DNA from: an uncultured Mucispirillum sp.
Lineage (GTDB): Bacteria; Chrysiogenota; Deferribacteres; Deferribacterales; Mucispirillaceae
DNA length: 64,000 nt
Direction: 5' to 3'
Assembly: GCA_944323205.1 (NCBI GenBank)
Contig: CALURO010000010.1
Span: 1-64,000, forward strand
The notes under the pieces are model-generated. The model was given only the letters and a program-made list of their open reading frames with translations. It was not told the origin of the DNA and searched no databases. Each line of letters opens with the position of its first letter. Within the stretch, counting starts at the first letter, position 1. Shown here one piece after another: positions 33,603 to 43,550 of this stretch. Both the position numbers and the translations under genes were made by a program.

Positions 33603-35651
33603 CTATTTTAATGATATAAAATTTTCATAAAGTTTGCCGTCAATAACTGCCTTAACTGTAATTTTAGTAATATTTTCTTCTTTTAATGAACCTTTATATA
33701 AATGTAAATCAAATATTTCATCATCTGATTTTAAAGATATACTAATAGAAGAATCATCTTCATTTAAAATACCACCATTTTGAAGAACAGCTATAGCAGG
33801 ATATATATCATTTGTTACAGTATTCCATACACGCCTTGTATCAGCATCTGCAATAATTTCAAGCTGCTCTAAATTTCTACTGCGGGCAGAAACTCTCAGC
33901 GAAAGCACTATATCCTTTTGACCATCTTTTTCAATATACCCTTTATTAGAAACTATATCTTCCCCTTCAAAATCTTTAAGTGCTATACCTAGGACTTTGC
34001 GTGGCTTATATGAAGCTGCGTCACCGTAATAGCTTAAATCTACGCGTATAGTATTACCGTTAAATATAATATAGTCTTTCTCATCACCTATTAATCCTAT
34101 AAAATAGCCTTCTTCATTTGGTTGACGGATTTGGCTTGAAATATCAAGATTTATCTCATTTTTATCTTCTTTTGTAACAGTTTTAAGTGGTGCAATTCTC
34201 TGCATAGAAACATGGCCGCTTTTATCTACAACTCTTTTAAAAAGCACAATTTCTGCTTTATTTTTAATATTTAAGCCAAGTACTTTTAGTTTCAAATATG
34301 CTTCTTTAAAATAAAGCATATCTTTGCCTATAAAATCATTTGTTTTAAGCTCAAGGTAGCTTTTACCAGCAGTGCCTGCATTAAGTGGCATATTGTTCTG
34401 ACTGCTGTATTTCTGCACTCCATTTTGCAATACAGAAAGTTTTAATGTTATACCTGCATCTCTAATATACGGGTTTTCTGTAATTACAGTAAATTTATTT
34501 TTATCTATTATAAAATCACCACTGCCAACACCTATTGCTTTACCCTGTACTATATAGTCTGAAACAAGGCTGCCCTTGAATATTTTACGACAGTTTAAAG
34601 CAGAACCGGGTTCTGTACAGTCAGCATCTATAGTTACATTATCGCCACGAACATATCCTGTAACAGGAAACCTTTTTTTAAGGTTTGTATCTAAAAGATA
34701 GCCAGAAACTCTATTATTTTTTTCAAGAATATTTAATAAGCCGCTGAATACTTCTTTATCATTCTTTTTAACTTCTATAGGATAAAAACCCGTTGACAGA
34801 GCAAGCCTTTCTCCATGAATAGGAAATGGCAGCATAATAGTTTTAACCATAGAAATAGATTTACCTTTACCAGAAGTAACATTAATGCTAAACTTACCTA
34901 AATTATCACTTTCTGTACTTTGGTTTGTTTCCACTGCTGTAATTTTAGCATTAGGCACAGGTCTATTATTAACATCAAGAACTATACCGCTGATTAAAAC
35001 TGATGATATCTTATCACCTGTAAAAGACAGACTGTCCATATATAATGCAGTGCCAGTTTCTACTTTTAAATTAATTCTATTGACTGCATAATTTATACCT
35101 TTTGTTTTAAGGTATTTATATATATTGCTTTCTATAGCACCAGACATATCCATTTGAGCAAAACCGTCATCAGAATAAACCTGTATTACAAAGTTTCTAA
35201 AAATATATGTAACATAAAAATTAGCCTGCTGGCTTTTGCCCTGCTTTTTCTGCAAAGGTAATGCAACCATTATACCCTGCTCTCCAAAAGGAACTGGTGC
35301 CACCTGCTTATTCCTTGCATGTTTTTTAGAAATATCTGCAAGCTCTTTATAATTTTTTAATGCTTCAGCAAAATTATCACATTCAAATATACGGGCAGAA
35401 ACAACATAAGTATTTTCACGCTGAATATCTAATATCTTTTCTTTTTTAGTAGAATAATAAGCGTAAGTATTTTCATAAACTGTACATCTTTCCCGTTTTT
35501 CTGAAGATACTCCTGTAACAATCCATGAAGAAGAGCCGCCTTTCATCCCAGATGCTTTAGGAAAAATATCGGCAACTGTTTCAACTTCTTCTGCAAAACA
35601 AGTAAAAAATGAATAAAAAATAAATATCGTTATAAGTAATGTTTTTCTCAT
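33603..35651 (-). CDS. Exported protein with carboxypeptidase-regulatory-like domain
   Basis: A 682-residue secreted protein with a signal peptide (residues 1-20, FFTCFA). Residues about 25-190 resemble a family of periplasmic proteins of unknown role with PxGxQG-type strands (VPFGEQGIMVALP). Residues about 215-275 read ISGIVLDVNNRPVPNAKITAVETN then GKFSINV, a carboxypeptidase regulatory-like (transthyretin-fold) domain. The rest is mainly beta-strand with no motif recognised. Function is unknown; location is probably periplasm or outer surface. Confidence 0.7.
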   Translation of the reverse strand: MRKTLLITIFIFYSFFTCFAEEVETVADIFPKASGMKGGSSSWIVTGVSSEKRERCTVYENTYAYYSTKKEKILDIQRENTYVVSARIFECDNFAEALKNYKELADISKKHARNKQVAPVPFGEQGIMVALPLQKKQGKSQQANFYVTYIFRNFVIQVYSDDGFAQMDMSGAIESNIYKYLKTKGINYAVNRINLKVETGTALYMDSLSFTGDKISSVLISGIVLDVNNRPVPNAKITAVETNQSTESDNLGKFSINVTSGKGKSISMVKTIMLPFPIHGERLALSTGFYPIEVKKNDKEVFSGLLNILEKNNRVSGYLLDTNLKKRFPVTGYVRGDNVTIDADCTEPGSALNCRKIFKGSLVSDYIVQGKAIGVGSGDFIIDKNKFTVITENPYIRDAGITLKLSVLQNGVQKYSSQNNMPLNAGTAGKSYLELKTNDFIGKDMLYFKEAYLKLKVLGLNIKNKAEIVLFKRVVDKSGHVSMQRIAPLKTVTKEDKNEINLDISSQIRQPNEEGYFIGLIGDEKDYIIFNGNTIRVDLSYYGDAASYKPRKVLGIALKDFEGEDIVSNKGYIEKDGQKDIVLSLRVSARSRNLEQLEIIADADTRRVWNTVTNDIYPAIAVLQNGGILNEDDSSISISLKSDDEIFDLHLYKGSLKEENITKITVKAVIDGKLYENFISLK

Positions 35652-35756
35652 AATATTTCTTTTACCACATTTTTATTTAAATTTAAATAATTTTTTATTT
35701 AACTTTTAAGTATTTATATGCTATAAAAATTTAAATTTGTTTAAACTGGAGAAAAT

Positions 35757-36524
35757 ATGCTTGCAAAACGCATTATCCCATGCCTTGATATAAAAGACGG
35801 TAGAGTGGTCAAGGGAGTAAATTTCGTTAATATTAGAGATGCCGGCGACCCTGTGGAAGCTGCAATAGAATATGAAAAACAGGGGGCTGATGAAATTGCT
35901 TTCTTAGATATTACTGCAACCCATGAAAAAAGAAACATTATGATTAATATTATAGAAAAAGCAGCAGAAAATGTTTTTATGCCTATAACTGTTGGGGGCG
36001 GTATTAGAACGATTGAAGATATCCGCAGTCTTTTTGCAGCAGGAGCAGATAAAGTATCTATTAATTCTGAAGCAGTAAAAAACCCAGACTTTATTAAGGA
36101 AGCTGCTAATAAATTTGGCTCTCAGGCTGTTATTGCTGCAATAGATGCAAAATCAAGAGAAGATGGCTCTTGGGAAGTTGTTATTGCAGGCGGAAGAAAA
36201 AGAACAGGGCTTGATGCAGTTGACTGGGCAAAAACTATGGAAAATTTTGGTGCTGGAGAAATACTGCTTACAAGTATGGATAAAGATGGTATGAAAACAG
36301 GCTATGATATAGAACTTACAAAAGCAGTCAGTCAGGCAGTAACAATACCTGTTATAGCTTCCGGCGGTGTTGGCACTATGGAGCATTTTTATGAAGGATT
36401 TAAATACGGACTTGCAGATGCTGCCCTTGCTGCAAGTGTATTTCATTTTCAGGAAATGACAATATTAGAAGTAAAAGAATATTTAAAAAATAAAAATATA
36501 CCTGTTAGATTACATGAGGAATAA
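35757..36524 (+). CDS. hisF: Imidazole glycerol phosphate synthase cyclase subunit
   Basis: With HisH makes imidazole glycerol phosphate and AICAR in histidine synthesis. The 255-residue TIM barrel has the catalytic Asp in [13 protein letters not shown] (about residue 11) and the second in [10 protein letters not shown] (about 130), plus phosphate loops GGGIRTIED and [15 protein letters not shown] precedes the ATG. hisE follows directly, so this is a split histidine operon; hisH and others are elsewhere. Confidence 0.96.
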   Translation: MLAKRIIPCLDIKDGRVVKGVNFVNIRDAGDPVEAAIEYEKQGADEIAFLDITATHEKRNIMINIIEKAAENVFMPITVGGGIRTIEDIRSLFAAGADKVSINSEAVKNPDFIKEAANKFGSQAVIAAIDAKSREDGSWEVVIAGGRKRTGLDAVDWAKTMENFGAGEILLTSMDKDGMKTGYDIELTKAVSQAVTIPVIASGGVGTMEHFYEGFKYGLADAALAASVFHFQEMTILEVKEYLKNKNIPVRLHEE

Positions 36525-36525
36525 T

Positions 36526-36822
36526 ATGGAAAATATAATGCTTATATTAAACGAAACAATTAAAGAAAGACAGCAAAACCCCAGCCCTGCTTCTTATACT
36601 ACCACATTACTTGAGGGGGGAGCCAATAAAATCATAAAAAAACTTGGCGAAGAAAATGCTGAGTTTATTAAAGCATTTTTAACAGAACCACCTTATGAAA
36701 CAGCAGCAGAAGCAGCCGACTATATATATCATCTAATGGTTGCACTTCGTTTTAAAGGTATAGATTTTACAGAAGTTTTAAAAGAACTTGAAAAAAGACA
36801 TGCACCAAAAGGAGATAAATAA
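36526..36822 (+). CDS. hisE: Phosphoribosyl-ATP pyrophosphatase
   Basis: Hydrolyses phosphoribosyl-ATP to phosphoribosyl-AMP, the second step of histidine synthesis. The 98-residue protein is the stand-alone HisE form with the MazG-like helical fold: [25 protein letters not shown] and [15 protein letters not shown] carry the Glu/Asp magnesium ligands. ATG 36526 has GAGGA six bases upstream. It starts one base after hisF and shares its stop A with the argH start. Confidence 0.94.
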   Translation: MENIMLILNETIKERQQNPSPASYTTTLLEGGANKIIKKLGEENAEFIKAFLTEPPYETAAEAADYIYHLMVALRFKGIDFTEVLKELEKRHAPKGDK

Positions 36823-38207
36823 TGAGCGAAAAACCATGGGCTGGCAGATTTAACCTGCCTACAGATAAGTTTGTTGAAGAATTTAACGCATCAATCTATT
36901 TTGATAAAAGATTATATAAATTTGATATTAAGGGCAGTATTGCTCATGCTGTAATGCTCAGCCGTCAAGGAATAATTGCAGAAAATGAAGCTAGAGCAAT
37001 AGTTGCTGGTCTTGAACAGGTGCTTGATGAAATAGAAAAAGGTGAGTTTCATTTTGATATAGGCGATGAAGATATCCATATGGCAGTTGAAAAAAGACTT
37101 ACTGAAATAGTAGGCCCTGTAGGCGGTAAACTCCACACTGCACGAAGCAGAAATGATCAGGTGGCTGTTGATATAAGAATGTATATTATGTATGAAGCTG
37201 AAACAGTGAAAGCATACCTTATTAATCTTATAAGAGTGCTTGTAGATAAAGCTATTAATAATATAGGTGTTGTTATGCCCGGATTTACCCACCTGCAGAC
37301 TGGTCAGCCTGTTTTATTTTCCCACTATTTAATGGCTTACTTTCAAATGTTTAAAAGAGATTTCCAGCGTATAAATGATTTAATGATTAGAGCAAATTAC
37401 TGTCCATTAGGTGCTGGTGCTCTTGCCGGCACAACTTTTCCAATAGACAGAAATTATACAGCAAATACTCTCGGTTTTTATGGCCCTACTGAAAACAGTA
37501 TAGACTCTGTTTCTGATAGAGATTTTGTTATAGAATTTTTATCTGCTGCAAGTATATGTATGATGCATCTATCAAGGTTTTCTGAAGAAATAATACTTTT
37601 TTCTAACCCTGATATTAATTTTATCACATTAACAGATGATTACTGCACAGGCTCATCAATTATGCCACAGAAAAAAAATCCTGATATTCCTGAGCTTATT
37701 CGTGGAAAAACTGGCAGAGTATATGGCTCTCTTGTTACAATGCTTACAATTATGAAAGGTCTGCCTCTTGCTTATAATAAAGATATGCAGGAAGATAAAG
37801 AGCCGCTTTTTGATGCAGTAGATACTTTACTTGCTTCTCTGAAAGTATTTGCTCCAATGATAGAAAAAATGAGTGTAAATATTGATAAAATGCGTCAGTC
37901 AGCAGGAAAAGGCTACTCTACAGCTACAGATTTAGCAGATTATCTTGTGCGAAAAGGTATTCCTTTTAGAGAAGCACACCATATTGTAGGTAAAACTGTT
38001 GCATATGCTATTGATAAAAATAAAAGTTTAGAAGATTTATCTGTTAATGAGATGCAGATGTTTTCTAAATTTATAGAAGATGATGTTTATAACTATATAA
38101 CTCTTGATGCCTCTGTTAACAGTAGAAATTCTTACGGCGGCACATCAGCAGAATCAGTTATGACACAAATTAAACTTGCTAAGAGTTTTTTAGATGACAA
38201 TTTATAA
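36822..38207 (+). CDS. argH: Argininosuccinate lyase
   Basis: Splits argininosuccinate into arginine and fumarate, the last arginine step. The 461-residue protein has the fumarase/aspartase superfamily signature [12 protein letters not shown] near residue 280, [16 protein letters not shown] substrate loop ([15 protein letters not shown] near 105) and [15 protein letters not shown] ([13 protein letters not shown]) near 155. It overlaps hisE by one base and the following lipoprotein gene by 14. An operon with hisF-hisE is implied. Confidence 0.96.
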   Translation: MSEKPWAGRFNLPTDKFVEEFNASIYFDKRLYKFDIKGSIAHAVMLSRQGIIAENEARAIVAGLEQVLDEIEKGEFHFDIGDEDIHMAVEKRLTEIVGPVGGKLHTARSRNDQVAVDIRMYIMYEAETVKAYLINLIRVLVDKAINNIGVVMPGFTHLQTGQPVLFSHYLMAYFQMFKRDFQRINDLMIRANYCPLGAGALAGTTFPIDRNYTANTLGFYGPTENSIDSVSDRDFVIEFLSAASICMMHLSRFSEEIILFSNPDINFITLTDDYCTGSSIMPQKKNPDIPELIRGKTGRVYGSLVTMLTIMKGLPLAYNKDMQEDKEPLFDAVDTLLASLKVFAPMIEKMSVNIDKMRQSAGKGYSTATDLADYLVRKGIPFREAHHIVGKTVAYAIDKNKSLEDLSVNEMQMFSKFIEDDVYNYITLDASVNSRNSYGGTSAESVMTQIKLAKSFLDDNL

Positions 38208-39081
38208 ATATTTAACAATTATCATATTAATATTTATGCTTTATGCCTGCGGGTTAAAATCTGACCCTGTACCAAAAGGCTCTCTTGATATTCCATACCC
38301 TCAGGCTATTGATTATGCAGTAAATAGTGATGGAGTATCTATTTACAACGGAAGTGATAACTATACTTTATTTGTTGAAAAAGCAGATGAAAGTATCGGC
38401 TTTTTTAATCTTGCAGGTTTTAAGCGTGTAGCTTTAATTAACCCAAAACAGACTTATACAGATACTGATGTGGTAAATAACAGAGTATATAAATATAGGT
38501 TCCGTCATTATTATGGCAGAGTAAAAACATATTCGCCAGCATTAATGAAAACTATTAAATATTACAGCCCAATAAAACATTCTTCTATTAATATAACTTA
38601 TGAAAAAAATAAAAGAGTATGTGTATATCCCGGGCTTAGTGATGTTGTATCAAATACCATTGTTTCTATTAACGGCATAAAAATGGGAAATGCAAAAAAC
38701 GCTGTTAAAACATGCTTTGATGAACCACCTGTTAACTCTTCCACTCTTTCTGTGATGGCTATACCTTATGATTATGATAATAATACTGGTATACCATATC
38801 AGCAGGAATTTAAAAGAGATACAACAAAACTAAATCTGCCGCCCCAAAATATTGTAGTCCGCCGTGATGATAAAGATATTATATTAACATGGGATAAAGA
38901 AAAAAATAACACAAAATATAATATTTATATTACAACTGACGGTAAAGATAAATTTTTACAACAGGTAGATGTGGAGTTATTTAGATACAAAGCAAAAGAT
39001 GATAAATGTGTTGATTTCAAACTTACTACTATAAGAAATAAAAAAGAATCTAAAAAAATATCTGTCTCTGCATGTAAGTAA
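38194..39081 (+). CDS. Lipoprotein with fibronectin-type segments, downstream of argH
   Basis: A 295-residue lipoprotein: residues 1-18 are a signal peptide ending in the lipobox LYAC. The mature start [11 protein letters not shown] resembles the small LptM/YifL-type lipoproteins often found near amino-acid genes such as argH, lysA and dapF, but this protein is much longer. Residues about 30-110 and 205-290 look like beta-sandwich (fibronectin III-like) repeats, including [20 protein letters not shown]. It overlaps argH by 14 bases. Exact role is unknown. Confidence 0.65.
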   Translation: MTIYKYLTIIILIFMLYACGLKSDPVPKGSLDIPYPQAIDYAVNSDGVSIYNGSDNYTLFVEKADESIGFFNLAGFKRVALINPKQTYTDTDVVNNRVYKYRFRHYYGRVKTYSPALMKTIKYYSPIKHSSINITYEKNKRVCVYPGLSDVVSNTIVSINGIKMGNAKNAVKTCFDEPPVNSSTLSVMAIPYDYDNNTGIPYQQEFKRDTTKLNLPPQNIVVRRDDKDIILTWDKEKNNTKYNIYITTDGKDKFLQQVDVELFRYKAKDDKCVDFKLTTIRNKKESKKISVSACK

Positions 39082-39104
39082 GGAGCCTGTGGAAAATAAA
39101 CCTG

Positions 39105-39315
39105 CTGCTTCACTCCCCCCCCCATTTTTTAAAACACCTTATGTCACTCAGAGGCGGAGCCGAAGAGTCTATAATTTTTACTAGCTGGAACATTATAAGA
39201 TTCTTCGCCTACTATCGTAGGCTCTGAATAACAGTTACCTGAGATGATTTCTATTTTTACATATATTATCAAGTAGTTATAGCATTTGTTAATAAAAAAA
39301 ATGGGGGTGAAGCAG
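39105..39315. repeat. MITE-like element copy A (family 1)
   Basis: Ends CTGCTTCAC...CCCCATTTTTT (39105-39127) and AAAAAAATGGGGGTGAAGCAG (39294-39315) are inverted repeats; the left end contains an expanded C9 run (39115-39123). The interior is itself an imperfect palindrome: GTCACTCAGAGGCGGAGCCG... against ...CGTAGGCTCTGAATAACAG. A family 2 end (GAGCCTGTGGAAAAT) lies just before it at 39083-39097. No coding capacity. Confidence 0.75.
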
Positions 39316-39392
39316 AGGTAAATTCTAAAAACAATTGTTCTTCAAATTTCCTATCAGACTTCCTGCACTCTTTTATAACATAGATTATTCGC

Positions 39393-39650
39393 TTACACAA
39401 AATTTTTTACAGTGCCATTAAAATACAACTCATTACAGGATAAATCAAGTTCATCATTCCAGCTGATACCATAACCTCCTGTATCTACCTTTACCTGTTC
39501 AAACAAGCCAGTAATATTAGATAACACCTTAAAATCATTGTTCTTATCAAACAGAATACCAACATTGTATTCTTTTACTTCATCATTAATGAATGTAACT
39601 AGTAATTTATAATTATCTAAAGGTTTTATTTCTTTAATCCTGTAAAACAT
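39393..39650 (-). CDS. DUF2442 domain protein
   Basis: An 85-residue protein of the DUF2442 family (FYRIKEIKPLDNYKLLVTF, then YNVGILFDKNN and GGYGISWNDELDLSCNELY). DUF2442 proteins are usually encoded beside DUF4160 proteins, as here 14 bases away, and the pair behaves in genome surveys like a toxin-antitoxin or small accessory module; function is unproven. It lies within a segment flanked by MITE-like copies A and B. Confidence 0.8.
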   Translation of the reverse strand: MFYRIKEIKPLDNYKLLVTFINDEVKEYNVGILFDKNNDFKVLSNITGLFEQVKVDTGGYGISWNDELDLSCNELYFNGTVKNFV

Positions 39651-39664
39651 AAATCACCTACTGT

Positions 39665-39919
39665 TTATTCTAAAGGGGGAAGTTGTATAAATTTCTGAGT
39701 TTTCCATATCTCTAATAATTCAGCCTTATATTTTCTTCCCCATTCTTTAATCATTGATTGTGCTTTTTGTGGTAAATCTCCCTCTATCATTTCACAAGTT
39801 TCTATTGTAAAAACACCTGTATATTCCCCATATATAACATGAAAATGTGGGTGATTATGTTCAACCTGCTGAAAATACATCTTAATAATCAAACCATAAA
39901 ATCTTGCTATAACTGGCAT
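39665..39919 (-). CDS. DUF4160 domain protein
   Basis: An 84-residue protein of the DUF4160 family: MPVIARFYGLIIKMYFQQVE, then HNHPHFHVIYGEY, which has the family's His cluster, and a C-terminal helix AQSMIKEWGRKYKAELLEIW. It is the first gene of the pair with DUF2442. The His cluster suggests metal binding or catalysis, unproven. The two genes are the only coding content between repeat copies A and B. Confidence 0.82.
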   Translation of the reverse strand: MPVIARFYGLIIKMYFQQVEHNHPHFHVIYGEYTGVFTIETCEMIEGDLPQKAQSMIKEWGRKYKAELLEIWKTQKFIQLPPLE

Positions 39920-39990
39920 AACAAACTCCTATAATTCTATCTTAATTATATTATATATAAACTTTTATATTTATCAAGTTTATAATTGAC

Positions 39991-40206
39991 CTGGTGGTAC
40001 CCCATTTTTTTACAACATTTTATGTCACTCAGAGGCGAAGTGCTAGCGGAGCCGAAGAGTCTATAATTTTTACTAACTAGAACATTATAAGATTCTTCGC
40101 CTACTATCGTAGGCTCTGAATGACAGTTACCTGAGATTATTTCTATTTTTACATATATTATCAAATAATTATAGCATTTTTTAATAAAAAAATGGGGTAC
40201 CACCAG
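39991..40206. repeat. MITE-like element copy B (family 1) with perfect 22-bp terminal inverted repeats
   Basis: The first 22 bases (39991-40012, starting CTGGTGGTACCCCATT) are the exact reverse complement of the last 22 (40185-40206). The same 10 bases TATAATTGAC stand on both sides (39981-39990 and 40207-40216), as expected of a target-site duplication. The interior matches copy A (GTCACTCAGAGGC, GAAGAGTCTATAATTTTTACTA). It encodes no protein. Confidence 0.85.
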
Positions 40207-40215
40207 TATAATTGA

Positions 40216-41049
40216 CTGCTTCACCCACATTTTTTTAAATATTTTAAATCGGCAGTCTTCGCATAAAACGCTCCCTGCACCAGTATTGTCATTCTGAGGC
40301 ATAGCCGAAGAATATTATAATGTTCTCTAGTTAGTAAAATCATACACTTTGATATGATACATATTAGGAAAAATGAATTTATAGATTTTTTCACAGGTTC
40401 GTCTAAAAGCCTTGTTATTTCAATATTTCTTAAACTATCGATCCTGCACAATTCTCATATATCAATCTTTTGTTATTTTAAACCTGTTACACTTTTATAT
40501 AAAAATTCATCCATGAATTTTTATAACCACGCATATCCGAAATAAATTCGTCTATGCTCGTATAAGCAAATACTGCCTGTATTTTCTGCTCCAATTATAT
40601 GAACATTCTCAATTTTTTCTCCATTGCTGCAGCAACTAGCAATACTCAGATAAGCAGCCCACTCTAGTACAAGTATAAATAAATTACTATTTCAAAGATT
40701 GTTCTATCCACTTTTTCTGATTCCTACGCTACTCGCTAGGGCGTAGTGTCCTCGCAAAAATCGCTCGTCATTCCAAAAAAATTATTCATATACAATCCAG
40801 TCGCAAAGATAATAAGATAACAGGGGGGGGGGTAGCTAATAAATAAGGAATAGAATTATTAATATCTTACCATAAAAATATTAATAATGCTAATCCTGAA
40901 GCTGTGTAAAAAAGTCTATAATTTTACTAACTAGAATGTTATAAGATTCTTCACTATCACTCAGAATGACAATCATTGCAATTATTTACATTTTTATCAA
41001 TATTATCAAATAGTTATAATATTTTTAATAAAAGAATGGGATGAAGCAG
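40216..41049. repeat. Composite repeat: family 1 element split by family 2/3 repeats
   Basis: The left end CTGCTTCACCC (40216-40226) pairs with the right end GGGATGAAGCAG (41038-41049), like the ends of copy A. TATAATTGA and TATAATTAA flank it. Left and right inner halves of family 1 are at about 40288-40340 and 40907-40985. Between them lie a family 2 end (40376-40400), a hairpin (40531-40557), a stem-loop CTACGC/GCGTAG (about 40727-40750) and a G10 run (40823-40832). No gene is seen in 39920-41084; short frames here are repeat-derived. Confidence 0.6.
40823..40832. repeat. G10 homopolymer in repeat region
   Basis: Ten consecutive Gs within non-coding repeat DNA. Longest G/C run in the window. 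Confidence 0.8.
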
Positions 41050-41084
41050 TATAATTAAAGAAAGACACTAATCAAGAGCCGATA

Positions 41085-41612
41085 TTATATACAAGCAGGA
41101 TAAAGTAAAATTTCTGTATTCTTGTTTTTCTCAGCATAAAGATAAAGCAACATTCTTTTATATTTTCTTTCTATAACACAGCCGCCAGTATACCAAAAAA
41201 GTTTTTTTCTATTTGGGAAGGCTTTTTCAAGTATATTATAATATTTTATATCACTTGATATATAATCAAAGAAATACCCATCTGCTGAATTTACATATTC
41301 ATTAATTATAGAAATACTATTTTCTTCTGTATCTAAGTTGATATACGGAAAATACCATGATAATCTATAACGAGTAGTATCATTTTTTACTGCATTATAT
41401 ACTAATTTTAAGACATTCAAATCTCCAATTTCTAAAATTATATTTGACTTTGTAAGCAGCCCATTTTGGCTGTTTTTCAATATATCATCTAAAACTGTAA
41501 GTAAGCTCATATAATTTGATGTATCAATATTTTTTATATCAAACCAAAATTTTCTATCATCTAAGTTATTAAATAATGATAAATATGCATTTAAAGTTAT
41601 ATTATTTTGCAA
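41085..41612 (-). pseudogene. 3' part of a frameshifted GDPD/FAM151-like gene
   Basis: Continues the gene that begins at 41928. The segment just upstream reads V-A-H-D-D-S-E-L in this frame and then ITLNAYLSLF and RKFWFDIKNID, which are the substrate-site strands of glycerophosphodiester-phosphodiesterase-like TIM barrels of the FAM151/DUF2181 type (E-x-D ... H-D ... LDxK). The C-terminal strands include RLSWYFPYINLD and KLFWYTGG. The 5' half with the first catalytic acid is in another frame. It would make about 175 residues from a TTG if translated alone, so probably not functional. Confidence 0.5.
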
Positions 41613-41622
41613 TTCAGAATCA

Positions 41623-41928
41623 TCATGAGCAACATATTAAGTTATTGCTGCCTATAAGAATATCTACTTCAAATAACTTGGATTTACTTTGGAAGCTGTT
41701 AACATTATCTACACTATTCATATGATGAAGCCATTTGCCGTCCTGCTCACTATTATATAAAATATAAGTATTAGTATAACTTTTATTTTCATATAACTTA
41801 CTAATTACATTTTTATCATTATATATGTAATTATATGCAGATAATGTATGATTTAAAATGTAAATAATTAATATAATAAATAATAAAAATAAAAGTAGAT
41901 ATTTATTTTTTATATTCTTTACTGCCAT
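41623..41928 (-). pseudogene. 5' part of a frameshifted GDPD/FAM151-like gene, membrane-anchored
   Basis: A 101-residue frame with one N-terminal membrane anchor (residues 8-28) followed by KWLHHMNSVDNVNSFQSKSK and LFEVDILIGSNN, the first active-site part of a GDPD/FAM151-like barrel. It stops at 41623, and the next strand continues in a different frame; removing one base near 41634-41640 restores one protein of about 280 residues. It overlaps the CptA-like gene by 26 bases. A sequencing error, a true mutation or a phase switch are all possible; the site is not a long homopolymer. Confidence 0.5.
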
Positions 41929-43546
41929 AGTATCTTTTCTGCTGCTGGAATTTTTTATTAATTATACTATCTTCTGGTTTAAATAATTTATTATCCATAT
42001 TTGATAAATCAATTACAGTATGGATTACTCTATCAGTTTGATATGGTCTGTGTATACTGTTTTGAATATAATTAATTTTTTCCTTATTTTCCTTTTTATA
42101 TTTTTCTGAAAGCCATAAAATAAATGGTATTTCATACATTGGTTTTGTGCTTATTGATTCATTATGTCCATGAAATATATTCTTATCAGTAGTGCCTGCA
42201 TCTTCCCCATGGTCTGAAAAATAGAGCATATAACCATTAATATTTTCCTGTTTCAAAAGTGTTATAATTTTATAAAGCACATAATCGGTATATAAAATTG
42301 AATTATCATATGCATTATAATTTGCTTCATTTGCATATTTTGAATTAGGATTAATATTTTTTAAAAAAACATTACTTTTATATATATTAAATTCTTTTGG
42401 ATACCTTTTAGCATATGGGCTGTGGCTTCCAAATAAATGAACAATAATAAATCTATTGCCATTAGTGTTTTTTAAAACTAATGCTAATTTTTCTACCAAT
42501 TTTTCGTCGTAATAGTTTGTTTTATGGCTTTGCCATGAGTTTGTATTTATATATACTTTTTCATCAGCCGCATTTGCAATTGCTGTATACCCTGCATCAT
42601 AATCACCATATTTATATTGATTTGAAAGCCAAAAAGTTTTAAATCCTGCACTTTTAAAAAAATCTATGATAGAACCATATTTATATTTAAAATCTTCATT
42701 TTGAAAATCTGCAAAAGTTAAAACTTTTTCTAGAGAAGGGCTGGTATGAGCATGGGGAGATATAACATCATCAAAAATATATATCTCATTTTTAATTTTT
42801 GAAAGATAAGCTGCTGTATTTCTTTCATATCCATATAAAGAATTTCTATTTCTGTCAGAAGATTCGCCTATTACTAAAACATAAGTATTATTATCACTTA
42901 TACTATTTACTATAATATCTCCGTAATCTTCATATTTATTGTTAGTGATACTCTCTATAAATAATTTTTTATCTTTTATAACCTGCTGATATGTTTTATA
43001 TATAAATACTGGTTTCAACTCTCTTTGTACATAATCTCTTGGAAAAGTTAATATAAAGGCAGTTAAGGTAACCACAAATACTAAAATAAACTTCCATGAA
43101 TAAATCTTTATCTTTCTTTTATATTCAGGCAGTAACAATAATACTATATAAGGGCAGATTATTATAAAAAATAATTTTAAATATGTAGTGAAATTTCCAT
43201 ATGTTTGGATAAAATCACCTGCTTCTGATTTATTTGTATCTACTAGTGTCATAAGTGAAATGTAATCTATCGGTTTATTAAAGACGACAATATGAATAAT
43301 TTCTGGTATAATACTAAATATTGATACAGATAATAACAGCAATAGTATAAATTTAAATACTTTATATTTAACAAAACAGCTGATAATGATTAAAAAAATA
43401 TATAAACAAATTATAGGTATTAATAAAGAAGTAATATGTGAAAATTCTACCTGTATATTAAAAAATAAACAAATAATGGTAGTATAATCAAATACAGAAT
43501 ACGATATAATAAACAATAAAACATAATAAAAAAGTACTTTTTTCAT
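41903..43546 (-). CDS. Phosphoethanolamine transferase, CptA/EptA sulfatase family
   Basis: A membrane enzyme that moves phosphoethanolamine from phospholipid to lipopolysaccharide or another envelope glycan. Residues about 1-160 hold five membrane helices; the periplasmic sulfatase-fold domain begins with VLVIGESSDRNRNSLYGYER, where Ser stands at the nucleophile position as in CptA (Thr in EptA), and includes SPHAHTSPS and YFSDHGEDAG metal-site motifs. The 547-residue length fits. Start 43546 is chosen because it lies 5 bases past folE2 and opens with the first membrane helix; longer frames overlap folE2. The exact acceptor is unknown. Confidence 0.85.
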   Translation of the reverse strand: MKKVLFYYVLLFIISYSVFDYTTIICLFFNIQVEFSHITSLLIPIICLYIFLIIISCFVKYKVFKFILLLLLSVSIFSIIPEIIHIVVFNKPIDYISLMTLVDTNKSEAGDFIQTYGNFTTYLKLFFIIICPYIVLLLLPEYKRKIKIYSWKFILVFVVTLTAFILTFPRDYVQRELKPVFIYKTYQQVIKDKKLFIESITNNKYEDYGDIIVNSISDNNTYVLVIGESSDRNRNSLYGYERNTAAYLSKIKNEIYIFDDVISPHAHTSPSLEKVLTFADFQNEDFKYKYGSIIDFFKSAGFKTFWLSNQYKYGDYDAGYTAIANAADEKVYINTNSWQSHKTNYYDEKLVEKLALVLKNTNGNRFIIVHLFGSHSPYAKRYPKEFNIYKSNVFLKNINPNSKYANEANYNAYDNSILYTDYVLYKIITLLKQENINGYMLYFSDHGEDAGTTDKNIFHGHNESISTKPMYEIPFILWLSEKYKKENKEKINYIQNSIHRPYQTDRVIHTVIDLSNMDNKLFKPEDSIINKKFQQQKRYYGSKEYKK

Positions 43547-43550
43547 ACTT

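Noticed and set aside
39946..40545. Reading frames of 63-118 residues in the repeat region
   Set aside because: They run through family 1 and 2 repeats, have no ribosome sites or recognisable domains, and arise from palindromic DNA.
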